IMG/VR virus record: IMGVR_UViG_3300009370_000119
Span: 1 to 30,539 of that record
DNA from: a virus
Reading direction: 5' to 3' (one strand)
DNA length: 30,539 bases
Positions 22,463-30,538 of this stretch are shown here, piece after piece. Under the pieces are notes generated by a model. The model was not told where the DNA came from. It worked only from the letters and a program-made list of their open reading frames with translations, and ran no database searches. Within the stretch, counting starts at the first letter, position 1; each line of letters begins with the position of its first letter. The translations under genes were made by a program, and so were the position numbers.

Positions 22463-22638
22463 TTCTTATTTTTGTTTTTTAGTAAATGGTAGAGCGAAAC
22501 CACCGCAACGGCGATTCCTAAAAGCCCTCCCAAAATCTGAATTGTCCATTCCATTTGTTCTTGGTATGGGGAGATGACCGCAAGGGCTGACCCAGCCATT
22601 CCGGTTGCTCCTTTGGTTAAAATTTCTCCGGTGTTCAT
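22459..22638 (-). CDS. Second small holin-like membrane protein (59 residues)
   Basis: A 59-residue protein with an N-terminal semi-hydrophobic segment (GATGMAGSALAVISPY), a polar loop (QEQMEW) and a C-terminal membrane helix (IQILGGLLGIAVAVVSLY) ending in a Lys/Asn-rich tail. The architecture matches the holin next to it, but the sequences are not obviously alike. It could be a second holin or an antiholin setting lysis time. The start overlaps the preceding TAA by 1 nt. Confidence 0.6.
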   Translation of the reverse strand: MNTGEILTKGATGMAGSALAVISPYQEQMEWTIQILGGLLGIAVAVVSLYHLLKNKNKK

Positions 22639-22877
22639 TACTCAAACGGGTTTGGCGGGTGGTTCCAATCGGCGGGTAGCTCATCAACCAATGCCGCTGT
22701 TTCGGTGGGGGTCAGGAGATAAAGATAATCCCCGTTAATCTGCAAATATGCTCTTCCCCCGCCGTGTTCAGTTTCTGCGCTCCAAATGCGTCTGTAATCG
22801 GGGTTGCCCTTCTCCGTAGCTGCTTGCTCAGAGCGTGTTAGAGCATCTTGCTCCGTATTGAATAATAAATATTTCAT
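22638..22877 (-). CDS. Small conserved-type phage protein, 79 residues
   Basis: A hydrophilic protein beginning MKYLLFNTEQDALTRS and ending with a LLTPTETAALVDELPADW-type motif, features of small proteins often found after tail-fibre genes in aquatic phages. Its role is unknown; tail-fibre assembly is possible but not shown. The start overlaps the fibre gene stop, with GGAGG about 6 nt upstream, a strong Shine-Dalgarno. Confidence 0.65.
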   Translation of the reverse strand: MKYLLFNTEQDALTRSEQAATEKGNPDYRRIWSAETEHGGGRAYLQINGDYLYLLTPTETAALVDELPADWNHPPNPFE

Positions 22878-23833
22878 CAGTAGACCTCCAAAGCAGTATT
22901 TATGTCGGATACAATATCAGCATTATTGGATGCTTGATCAGTAGCATATACTATAAACTCCTGCACCTTTCCCGTGGGGCCGGTAGTGAATGTTTTTCCA
23001 ATACCAATGTTTTGTGCTGTAGCCCCTCCAAGGGCTGAAGTTGTCGAGTCTGTAGAGGAGTCAGTGTCGGCTGTCCCATTGATCACCTGGCTCCTCGCAG
23101 ATGTCCCTGCGTGGAATGAATACAGCCTGCGCTTGTCTAACAAACCACCAAGACCATTGTCAACTGCGATAGCTGCGGCGAGACTCGTGTTATAATAAAA
23201 ACGCGAAGAGAGGCTAGTCTGATAATGGGTAAACCATTTTGCGCCAGAGGTTTCATACTTCAAGCACCAAGCTGTGTGGGTCGCAGCGTCAGGTCTATAT
23301 GTCATAAACACCGAGATGTTGCCAAATGAGAGTCCTGAGTCTGTAAAATGCAAAATATCAGCGTCATCAAAAAGTAATGCGGCTCGCGCTGTCCCTGATG
23401 TAACATCTGTAACAAGACTATTGCTGGTGTAAATTTTGGGTTGGTCTGCAATAGTTGGGAAAAAGCTCTCAGCATCTTTATCTACTGCGTTAACTCCGTT
23501 ACCGGACTGATCATACCATGTGTGACAATAAACTTCATTATCTGACCCTACAAAGGTCGCAATAGTATCACCATCAGAACCCCCAGAGGACGGATTGTAT
23601 ATCTTTGAACTGGCAGATACGAAGCCGTCATCGTCAAAGGCTACATCGGCTGTCCGGTCTGATGTAGCATCGACCCTGATTTTCATGGCATACCCCGCAT
23701 AGTCCTTGGATAGCTTACGCACCGAATACGCCCTATGTGCTGGAAAGTTATCAAGCAACAGGTTGGGTGCGCCAAACAACCCACTCGCGGGGTCAGCGGT
23801 TACGCCGCCACCTAATCCTAATCCAGGAGCCAT
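22877..23833 (-). CDS. Putative tail fibre / receptor-binding protein, LamG or AbfB-like fold
   Basis: A 318-residue protein with a Gly-rich head (MAPGLGLGGG). From residue about 33 it follows the concanavalin-like pattern seen in phage fibres related to the arabinofuranosidase B N-terminal domain: AYSVRKLSKDYAG, an acidic DDDGFVS, then TWYDQSGNGVNAV. Later strands (ISVFMTYRP, KVQEFIVYATD) agree with a beta-sandwich. Such domains bind surface glycans; hydrolase residues are not evident. It lies directly upstream of the lysis genes, where fibre genes are often found. Confidence 0.65.
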   Translation of the reverse strand: MAPGLGLGGGVTADPASGLFGAPNLLLDNFPAHRAYSVRKLSKDYAGYAMKIRVDATSDRTADVAFDDDGFVSASSKIYNPSSGGSDGDTIATFVGSDNEVYCHTWYDQSGNGVNAVDKDAESFFPTIADQPKIYTSNSLVTDVTSGTARAALLFDDADILHFTDSGLSFGNISVFMTYRPDAATHTAWCLKYETSGAKWFTHYQTSLSSRFYYNTSLAAAIAVDNGLGGLLDKRRLYSFHAGTSARSQVINGTADTDSSTDSTTSALGGATAQNIGIGKTFTTGPTGKVQEFIVYATDQASNNADIVSDINTALEVY

Positions 23834-23839
23834 TGTTCT

Positions 23840-24157
23840 TTAGGCAGACTTGTATGCAATTACCGCGCCACTAAATAATTGAAATTTAGTAATCTGCCCG
23901 TAAAGGGTAATCCCAGCGGGAACTGTTTGCGGGTCGGTATCGCTAGAGTCAGTATCTTCAGCTAACTTTCTGTCGTCATGGACAACGCCCCCATCTTCGC
24001 CAGCGTCAGTTAGCTCCGGCCATAGGAGCGTATGGAATTGAGCATCTGCTATAATAGTTATAGCGCAAAATTCCCCTGTATGGGCTTGTCCCGCGCGGTT
24101 TTCAAAAATGGCTCCGGCTTCACCGAAGGATTGTTTATCAATGTTGTTTGTAGCCAT
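23840..24157 (-). CDS. Small virion-type protein, 105 residues
   Basis: A hydrophilic protein with a central TIIADAQFHTLLWPEL segment and an acidic Asp/Ser/Thr-rich part (EDTDSSDTDPQ), finishing with a predicted beta-rich IPAG-ITLYGQITKFQLFSGAVIAY pattern (actual text VPAGITLYGQITKFQLFSG). That last part looks like a domain used to build sheets in phage structural proteins. It probably is a minor virion protein, judged by position between the adaptor-like protein and the fibre. No Shine-Dalgarno. Confidence 0.6.
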   Translation of the reverse strand: MATNNIDKQSFGEAGAIFENRAGQAHTGEFCAITIIADAQFHTLLWPELTDAGEDGGVVHDDRKLAEDTDSSDTDPQTVPAGITLYGQITKFQLFSGAVIAYKSA

Positions 24158-24182
24158 AGCTAATTATCTTGTTTGTTTGAAA

Positions 24183-24872
24183 TTAATACATGCCTCTCAT
24201 ACCGCTGCCCACTCCTTCGGGTGCGATAGTGACTTTTGGTCTTGCTCCACCTCTATAGGAGTCAATGTCAGCTTCAAGGAGCTTTTGCGCCGTTTGCCAG
24301 TGGTACTCAGCCCTTTGGACATCGGCATTGTCTTCTGCCAGCTTGCCCAGGAGGCCGTGTTTTATGATCGTGGCTTCGTTGGGTATATACACCAAATCAT
24401 CGTCATCCGTTGATACGGGGACATACTTCCGCCTCAATAAGAGCGTAGCCTTTGTGTCAGAGTCCACTGGAGATATCCTGTATCTCCTGAGTCCCCCAGC
24501 CCCCGAATACCCGTCATCAAATACCCCCGCCATTAATGATGTAACATCCGAAGCGGCTGTCGTGCTTGGTTCCCCAAACATCCGGTAATCGTGCCATATA
24601 GAGTATAGCACTGTTGGGCTGTCGTCCAGGATAGCTGCCAGGACACTGTCATACCCGACTCCTGTTGAGGTAACATCCGCTAAGAGGGTGTAATACCCGC
24701 TACTGACATCCTCCTCATTAAGCGTGGTCATCATATCCCGCCAAAAGCCCATCTGATATATACGGGGCATAATTTCGTCCAAGGCGTTGCGGAAATCGGC
24801 ATCGGTGGCAGCACCTGCGTCCAAATACCCACGGTATTTGGTTCTTAAATTAGCTACGCTTGAAGTTGGCAT
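24183..24872 (-). CDS. Putative head-tail adaptor-like structural protein
   Basis: A 229-residue protein with a helical N-terminus (ADFRNALDEIMPRIYQMGFW), a beta-rich middle (LLLRRKYVPVSTDDDDL) and a second helical section (EATIIKHGLLGKLAED, AEYHWQTAQKLLEADI) ending in a Gly-rich tail. Helical ends around a beta core, with the KLAEDNADVQRAEYHWQ helix, resemble adaptor and tail-tube A proteins that sit under the portal. This fits the position in the virion block but is by pattern only. Confidence 0.55.
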   Translation of the reverse strand: MPTSSVANLRTKYRGYLDAGAATDADFRNALDEIMPRIYQMGFWRDMMTTLNEEDVSSGYYTLLADVTSTGVGYDSVLAAILDDSPTVLYSIWHDYRMFGEPSTTAASDVTSLMAGVFDDGYSGAGGLRRYRISPVDSDTKATLLLRRKYVPVSTDDDDLVYIPNEATIIKHGLLGKLAEDNADVQRAEYHWQTAQKLLEADIDSYRGGARPKVTIAPEGVGSGMRGMY

Positions 24873-24899
24873 GACTTACCAATATAGGTGTTTTAAAAG

Positions 24900-25742
24900 C
24901 TATTTCAAGGGATCAACCAGACCTTGATTAGCTACAATTGCGTTGAATACCGCTGCCGCGTCTTCCCCCGTGTAACTGGCGCAGCCTACAGCAGGAGACC
25001 TTTTACCGTCCCCCTCGTAGGAAACCCTTGGTTTACCTGGCTCTACGGGGTCGTCTGGAGATAACAGGTCATACATAGCCCACATTCTGGTCGCCTGAGA
25101 CTCTTCCGGCATGATATCACTCTTCCCCGCTGCCTGCCCCACGATCCACGATTCGGGGCAGTATGCGCTCCACAGGCCGTCCTTATGGGCGATCTCTACC
25201 TGATGGTCGATATGGTGGTCAAACACGTCTATGAAGTCAGGAGCCTCGTTTATGTGGGTGTAAAATTTCTTGAACGCTTTTTTCCGCAGAGCATAAGCGT
25301 GAAGCCTGCTTGTAGAGGAAACCTTTAGCACACCCTCGTTGGTAGTCGATTTAGGGTTTGATGTATGCTGCCCCCCTAAATACAACTGATCCCAATCGTC
25401 TGGGACGTTCTCCATAAACTGATTAATGCGTTTTTGAGAATCATCTAAAAAATGAGCGTCATCCTCAAGAATCAAGATGCTGTCCAAGGACGGGTTATCC
25501 TCATTAAGGATATCCTCAATAAGCCTGCGGTGGGATTGGAAGCAGCCCCAAGCACCCACACCAGCACCCCAATACTTCGGGGGAGGGGCTAGGACACCCC
25601 TAATGCCCTGATATACAAGCACGTTTGAGCAATCCGCGACACCTGTAGCCTTTATATTTGCCTCAATTGCCTCCAGTCTGTCCGGCCTATGGGTGCAATT
25701 GATTATATAGACACGGTCAAACCAGTCAGTCAGTGTCTTCAT
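24900..25742 (-). CDS. GT25-like glycosyltransferase
   Basis: A 280-residue protein with the GT-A fold pattern of family 25 glycosyltransferases: VYIINCTHRPDRLEAIE at the start, GAWGCFQSHRRLIEDI at 63-78 and the metal/nucleotide-sugar acid cluster ILILEDDAHF (Glu93-Asp95). Family members transfer hexoses in LPS or protein glycosylation. The C-terminal 60 residues (after MWAMYDL) are Pro/Gly-rich and specific. It sits inside the virion block and its start lies in the last 17 nt of the His-rich gene. Modifying virion proteins or host LPS is a possible role. Confidence 0.8.
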   Translation of the reverse strand: MKTLTDWFDRVYIINCTHRPDRLEAIEANIKATGVADCSNVLVYQGIRGVLAPPPKYWGAGVGAWGCFQSHRRLIEDILNEDNPSLDSILILEDDAHFLDDSQKRINQFMENVPDDWDQLYLGGQHTSNPKSTTNEGVLKVSSTSRLHAYALRKKAFKKFYTHINEAPDFIDVFDHHIDHQVEIAHKDGLWSAYCPESWIVGQAAGKSDIMPEESQATRMWAMYDLLSPDDPVEPGKPRVSYEGDGKRSPAVGCASYTGEDAAAVFNAIVANQGLVDPLK

Positions 25743-26982
25743 AGTCAGGGTCTGTCGTAGTCTTAAACATGCTTTTTCTCATCTTGAAAACACCCGCCTG
25801 CTGTTTGCTGTTCGGGTTCAGGCCCGCCTTTATAAGCTGTTCTCGTATGGGGTTAACGCGATCCATCTTCCCGCCAGGAGGTTGATCGGCTACGCCGCCC
25901 CTATTTCCTCCTTTTTGGACATCTTCATGTGCGCCATGTTTCAAGCCCCCTAGAGGAACGCCACCAGGAGGTGCATCGCCCACACCTGGTACTCCGGTAT
26001 TTGGGCCGGAGAATACTGGGCCGCCTACAACGATAGGGGGAAATATATCTGGGCCTTTAATATGTTCAGAGTAGTCTTCATATGTGGTTGTGGGGGGAGA
26101 CCCGCCGGTAGCGTTGCTGCCCTTAACAATTGTAACCGCCCAGTAAATATTATCAAAAACCTTTTGATCGATGGGAGAAGCTCCTTCGTTCTCTTCAAGA
26201 CCCACATCTCGATGTTCTCCAATGAGGAAATAATATTGCCCTTTTGTCTGCTCGCGCTGTAAAGCCGCCCCCGTTTTCTTCAGGTTCGCAATATTGTTAT
26301 TCTGTTCAGGGTCTTCGTCCTCACGCCGTAGGACTAACTGCGCGGACGGAACTGTGGTCTCATTTGCTGTCCATTTCAGGTATACTGATCCAAAGGGCTG
26401 ATCTTCTACATCGGGGTCGTTATCTACATTCTGACCTTTATCATTTACCTGCATGACCTCAGACCCCGCCCATTCTGTATACCTCAACATAACCTGTGGC
26501 CCTACGTCCGCCCCCTGATCATCAACAGCCTGGAAAGTAAAGTCCTTGGGAACAACGGTGTCTATACCTGGGATTTCAGCCTGTGCGCTAATTGGGAAAA
26601 TATTGTGAGTGACCGTGCTTGTATCAACTACCTGAATACCCTCAGTTGCTATGCTGCATATAGAATAAAACAACTCACCATAATAACAGCGCAGGACAAC
26701 AGTCCCCTCTGGGCGTTCTTCCGTTGCATCTTCTTCCCCGACAGTATACGCCTGTAACTCAAAAGGGTGTATATGACGACCCCTGATACCCTCAACCTGA
26801 CTGGGGTAAATCTGAACGCTGCTTTCATCATGCCCATCGGATATTGGCGCATGTAGGTCATGCCGCCCGTGCATCCAGGGATGTTCTTTATGCGCCCCGT
26901 GTTGGATATTAAACGGGTGGCTCTTATGAACCCCATCAGGTAAATCGGGGCCTGGTAACTCTGGCTCAATGGGCTTGGACAT
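25726..26982 (-). CDS. His-rich virion-type protein, 418 residues
   Basis: A protein of unknown function. The first 60 residues hold about ten His in short spacing (HKSHPFNIQHGAHKEHPWMH), suggesting metal binding. The middle (about 70-310) is beta-rich with many Asp/Glu/Gln residues. A Gly/Pro-rich segment (VVGGPVFSGPNTGVPGVG) and a basic C-terminus follow. The start has GAGG about 8 nt upstream. Adjacent to a 519-residue structural-type protein, it is probably a tail or fibre component; a receptor-binding role is speculative. Confidence 0.65.
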   Translation of the reverse strand: MSKPIEPELPGPDLPDGVHKSHPFNIQHGAHKEHPWMHGRHDLHAPISDGHDESSVQIYPSQVEGIRGRHIHPFELQAYTVGEEDATEERPEGTVVLRCYYGELFYSICSIATEGIQVVDTSTVTHNIFPISAQAEIPGIDTVVPKDFTFQAVDDQGADVGPQVMLRYTEWAGSEVMQVNDKGQNVDNDPDVEDQPFGSVYLKWTANETTVPSAQLVLRREDEDPEQNNNIANLKKTGAALQREQTKGQYYFLIGEHRDVGLEENEGASPIDQKVFDNIYWAVTIVKGSNATGGSPPTTTYEDYSEHIKGPDIFPPIVVGGPVFSGPNTGVPGVGDAPPGGVPLGGLKHGAHEDVQKGGNRGGVADQPPGGKMDRVNPIREQLIKAGLNPNSKQQAGVFKMRKSMFKTTTDPDYEDTD

Positions 26983-26984
26983 AC

Positions 26985-28544
26985 TTAATCCTCGCCCCCG
27001 TCAATATTGGAATCATCTGCTTCCCCTTCCCTTCCCCCATCATTTGGTGCGTACGCTGTGATATGCTCCCGCAAGTAGCCCCCCCTATAGGGTTTCTGGG
27101 TGTCTGAGACAACATGAGATTGCCAACTCGTATAATTTGTTGCCTTAAAATTTGCAGTATAGCCCGCATACTCCCACACGGGGTGGTCACTACCAGTAGT
27201 ATACGTTAACGATACATCGCTGTGCAGCGATGCCTTTACATGGACATTGAACATCGGGGTAACAAAATCCATCGGCAGGGGAACCATCGGCTTTATGAGA
27301 GTCAGGTTGCCGGATGTAGCAAGCGCACCGGCATCCCCTGCGGGGGCCCCCCACTCGTCCTTTCTCCAATAAGTGTTTATCTGCATTAATGTTGGCCCGT
27401 TATACGCCTCATGGGAAAAATGGGGGGTTACAACAAGCTCTGAACCACCATCACGCCGCTTCCATATATTTTTGGAGAGGTGACTAAATACAGGGGGCCA
27501 GTAGTAATTCTGATATGTGTAGTATGATGATACCAGAGCATTCGCAATGGTACTACTAGTCGCATCAGGAACCTTTATTACCTCACGCTCCAGCAGGACA
27601 TACCAGTTATCGGATAACTGTTTGCCTGACCGCTCTATGCCAAAATGATCAATGCCCCAGAAATTATACGATGTGCCGCTAATATCATATTCAGTGTTAG
27701 AAAGGCGGAAGGCGGTTTCAGCGTCTACCGTAGAGACGGTTTCCCCAGCATCGGTGTCATCAAAAACTTTAGTCGCTTTTATCGGCTCGTTGGCATGGTA
27801 AAGTGTTTCCTTTGAAGCCAACCCACCTGTGGGGTCATCTAGTGCGGATGATTTTTTCCCGTTATACGGAAAGTCAGGATCGACATCAACGGATGTCATG
27901 GGGACGCGCTTTATAAACACACGCTGTTCGACCACATAGAGCGAGTCTAGTGTCTCGTCACCGGAACGAACCTGCTTCTTTTCAAAGAGGATGTAATCCG
28001 TGTTATACTTAACAGTCCCCTCAGTACCTCCTGACCCACTCAGAACAGCAACAGCCCCCGCCGCATCTGTATCAAAGGGGGTAATAGATGTGTCCCCTGA
28101 AGGCATAAACGTGCATTTGCCATTCTTCTGCCCTAAACTTAATAAGTCATTTGTATCAGATGCCGTATTATACCCTATGAGCGGGGAGGTCTCCTCATAA
28201 GAAGTCCGCAATATAACGTAAGTCCTGACTACTGTGTCATAGCGGGGGTTGGCTCCACCCGCTGCGGAAAACTCCCAATTGTAGTCATCCTGGTTCTCGC
28301 GGTCTTTGACGTAATACCAATCCTGAAACTGTCCCTGGTCGTCATCCCCATTCTTGATGAGGGCTAAATTGAAACCAGGGAACTTGGTCGCATTGGGGTG
28401 GGCTGTCCCGTAAGTCGTATCGTCGGCTGCTCCCGCAGAACTTACGTTCTTACTGGCATCAACGCGCTCGACAACTACGAGATCGGCAACCTTGGGGGTC
28501 GCAAATTCAATAACCCGTTGCCGTCTGTTGGAGGATATAGGCAT
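26985..28544 (-). CDS. Large beta-rich structural protein, 519 residues
   Basis: A protein rich in Tyr, Trp, Asn, Asp and Thr with no membrane segment, typical of phage tail proteins. Motifs include QGQFQDWYYVKDRENQDDYNW near 75-95, repeated beta-like segments, and a C-terminal acidic tail (DGGREGEADDSN). I recognise no named domain. It lies between the tandem paralogues and the His-rich protein, 2 nt from the latter, and is likely part of the tail or baseplate. Confidence 0.65.
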   Translation of the reverse strand: MPISSNRRQRVIEFATPKVADLVVVERVDASKNVSSAGAADDTTYGTAHPNATKFPGFNLALIKNGDDDQGQFQDWYYVKDRENQDDYNWEFSAAGGANPRYDTVVRTYVILRTSYEETSPLIGYNTASDTNDLLSLGQKNGKCTFMPSGDTSITPFDTDAAGAVAVLSGSGGTEGTVKYNTDYILFEKKQVRSGDETLDSLYVVEQRVFIKRVPMTSVDVDPDFPYNGKKSSALDDPTGGLASKETLYHANEPIKATKVFDDTDAGETVSTVDAETAFRLSNTEYDISGTSYNFWGIDHFGIERSGKQLSDNWYVLLEREVIKVPDATSSTIANALVSSYYTYQNYYWPPVFSHLSKNIWKRRDGGSELVVTPHFSHEAYNGPTLMQINTYWRKDEWGAPAGDAGALATSGNLTLIKPMVPLPMDFVTPMFNVHVKASLHSDVSLTYTTGSDHPVWEYAGYTANFKATNYTSWQSHVVSDTQKPYRGGYLREHITAYAPNDGGREGEADDSNIDGGED

Positions 28545-28554
28545 AGGCTAAAGT

Positions 28555-29163
28555 TTACGATGATCTACCAAGGACTACGACATTAAGTTCATCGGCTCCT
28601 CCGGCAGATGTAGGGTCTATGCCAAATGTGATTTGAAGAGTTAAAGCTGCTTCACTATCCGTAAATGGACGGAGGTCGGGAACCACCATAAGGGACTTCA
28701 CATCAGTGCCGCCAATAACAAAATCAAAGTCAGGGAGGAAAAATTCTGCACCATCTCCTGTCTGGGAATTCTTTACCTGAATATTAGATGTATGCTTGTC
28801 TGGATTTGTATACATCAAAAGAGCTACAATACGTCCAGTTGAACCCAGCCCAGTAACATCATTACCCTCTGCGTCCACCAGTGTGCGGTTGGATGCGTCT
28901 CCGTCTACAAAGGCATCACTTATGCTTACGGCTCCCGTGCTGAAAGTAAGTGTGACCACACCATCCTCATCAGCACCAGCAGAACCCTCATTAGTAACCT
29001 TGAATGCGTATAGCACATCGGCATCGGGATTTGAAAGACCGCCGCCAATAGATGGCTGAAAGGTAGCCCCTACCTTGGGGTTAGTGATCGTGTCAGGGCG
29101 AGTCGAGGCAATCGTGGCCTGAAGCTGCTGCCGGACAAGTATACTTGATAAATTCTGAGCCAT
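28555..29163 (-). CDS. Virion-type protein, tandem paralogue A
   Basis: A 202-residue protein that aligns along its length with its neighbour at 29169-29744. Both begin MA-x-NLS-x-I-x-x-x-QQ-x-Q, share AD-V-x-YAFKVT, VDAEG, GRIV-x-x-x-x-YTNP-x-x-H and end ADELNVVVLG. The rest is beta-rich, Gly/Thr/Asp-rich and free of signals. It probably is a capsid-decoration, head-fibre or tail-surface protein; the exact role is not readable. Confidence 0.7.
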   Translation of the reverse strand: MAQNLSSILVRQQLQATIASTRPDTITNPKVGATFQPSIGGGLSNPDADVLYAFKVTNEGSAGADEDGVVTLTFSTGAVSISDAFVDGDASNRTLVDAEGNDVTGLGSTGRIVALLMYTNPDKHTSNIQVKNSQTGDGAEFFLPDFDFVIGGTDVKSLMVVPDLRPFTDSEAALTLQITFGIDPTSAGGADELNVVVLGRSS

Positions 29164-29168
29164 TTTAC

Positions 29169-29744
29169 TTATGCGGATTCGCCTAACACCACCACGTTGA
29201 GTTCATCTGCGGCTGCTGCAAATGTAATCTTTAGGTCTAAGCCAGAGGGGGCTACATGCGGGGTGAACAATATTGTTTTAACCTGGGAGCCGCCTGAAAC
29301 AAAAGTAAACTTTGGTATATGCCTGGAACCCCCACTATCTTCTATAGTTATGTTGCCTCTATGCTCAGTTGGGTTGGTATAACAAAACACAGACACAATA
29401 CGCCCATTGGTAGCATGGAGGCTGGAAACTGCTTTTCCTTCAGCGTCTACCTGCGCTCCAGATGAGGCCGTTCTATTGGTTACAGTAGGGGAACCACTTG
29501 TAAGTGTAGTTACACCGGTCTCTAAATTCAAAGTTACTACGTTAGTAGCAGATTCTCCAGAAGTGCCGCTACAAGTAACCTTAAATGCGTATATCACATC
29601 CGCGCCTGGGCTGGATGTGCCGCCAGTAATCGTAGGGGAAAAGCTCTTACCTAGCCTAAAATTTGTCAGCGTGTTGGAGCGGGAAGCCGCCATAGTTCCC
29701 TGGATCTGCTGCTTGAGGACTATGTTGGATAGGTTATGCGCCAT
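29169..29744 (-). CDS. Virion-type protein, tandem paralogue B
   Basis: A 191-residue paralogue of the next gene downstream, five nt away. Identities are strongest at both ends and in the YAFKVT and GRIVS-x-x-CYTNP blocks, while the middle has diverged in the Ser/Thr-rich segment (TTLTSGSPTVTNRT). This pattern suggests duplication followed by surface change under selection. Function as for its copy: virion-associated, unproven. Confidence 0.7.
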   Translation of the reverse strand: MAHNLSNIVLKQQIQGTMAASRSNTLTNFRLGKSFSPTITGGTSSPGADVIYAFKVTCSGTSGESATNVVTLNLETGVTTLTSGSPTVTNRTASSGAQVDAEGKAVSSLHATNGRIVSVFCYTNPTEHRGNITIEDSGGSRHIPKFTFVSGGSQVKTILFTPHVAPSGLDLKITFAAAADELNVVVLGESA

Positions 29745-29745
29745 G

Positions 29746-30099
29746 CTACTTGCTTAGTTTCTTCTCGATAGAAATAAGGAAACCGCCACCCATGTCGCCA
29801 CCTACGCCTCCGTCATCCCCATGCCCTTTGTCGTCGGTGGCTTCCCTATCATGGACGATATAGTCATGGATGGCGGTTAGATAGTTATCAGCCAGGGTGA
29901 GCTTGGACTGAATCCAACTCTTGGATAGCTTCTCATCGATACCGCCTTCATCTGCCAGCTTAACCAGCGCACAAGCCTTCGCATGAATGGCGCGGAGGTC
30001 ACCGGCAGACATACGGGCATCAGACGAATCATCGTCGTGATGCGGCTCCGACTTACTGGCTACGTCCTTGCTATGGTCGGGTTCAGAAGGGGTCATCAT
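29746..30099 (-). CDS. Small phage protein, 117 residues
   Basis: I took the ATG at 30099 (adjacent ATG at 30096 is equivalent); a TTG at 30126 would extend it by nine residues and overlap the upstream gene by 23 nt. The N-terminus is His/Asp/Ser-rich (HSKDVASKSEPHHDDDSSD). A helical core (LRAIHAKACALVKLAD, IQSKLTLADNYLTAIHDYI) follows, and a Gly-rich linker leads to a Lys tail. The core resembles short phage proteins with an LAxxYL helix often near portal/capsid genes. Function unknown. Confidence 0.6.
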   Translation of the reverse strand: MMTPSEPDHSKDVASKSEPHHDDDSSDARMSAGDLRAIHAKACALVKLADEGGIDEKLSKSWIQSKLTLADNYLTAIHDYIVHDREATDDKGHGDDGGVGGDMGGGFLISIEKKLSK

Positions 30100-30103
30100 C
30101 GGT

Positions 30104-30538
30104 CTAAGCACCAGCGGGTTGTCCAACTGATCTGGTAGCGCGTTTTTCTTCCATCACGCGGTAAAGCTGGATGGCAAATTCGGATACGGATAATTCACCG
30201 GAAGCCAGGGCTGCGGTGAGCCTTGGGTCAGACGACAGTAAATCCATAAGTTGTTGCATCTGCTCTTGAGCTTCGGGGTTGTCAGCGTCAAATGCTGTTC
30301 CAAAGACTACCTCAAAAAGTTGCCCCATGACAGCTTCGTCCGGCATCTCTGCGGGTTCTTCAGTTTCTTCAACAGCCTCTTCGGCTACTTCCTCTTCAGG
30401 GGGTGCTATTTCTTCCTGTGGAAGTTGTGACGCAGCATCGTCGGCCTCTATCTCAAGACCTGTTGCGGCGGCCTCTGCTTCAGCAGCAGCCATCCCCTCT
30501 TCGGTATACGGAAATTCTTTGTCTCCTACTCTTGGCAT
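30104..30538 (-). CDS. Acidic phage protein with MPxVGxxxFPYT head
   Basis: A 144-residue very acidic protein starting MPRVGDKEFPYTEEGM, a pattern seen in small proteins near the structural genes of aquatic phages. Residues about 30-70 are Glu/Pro/Ala-rich, and the C-terminus holds helices (FEVVFGTAFD, AIQLYRVMEEKRA). It starts two bases from the right edge, so an upstream start cannot be excluded. Scaffold-like or portal-associated roles fit the acidity but are not shown. Confidence 0.6.
   Translation of the reverse strand: MPRVGDKEFPYTEEGMAAAEAEAAATGLEIEADDAASQLPQEEIAPPEEEVAEEAVEETEEPAEMPDEAVMGQLFEVVFGTAFDADNPEAQEQMQQLMDLLSSDPRLTAALASGELSVSEFAIQLYRVMEEKRATRSVGQPAGA

Noticed and set aside
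22466-22687. Minus-strand 73-codon frame
   Set aside because: It is out of frame with the 59-residue holin-like gene, which has coupling signals on both sides and a clear membrane helix; the 73-codon product is Arg/Asn-rich without features.
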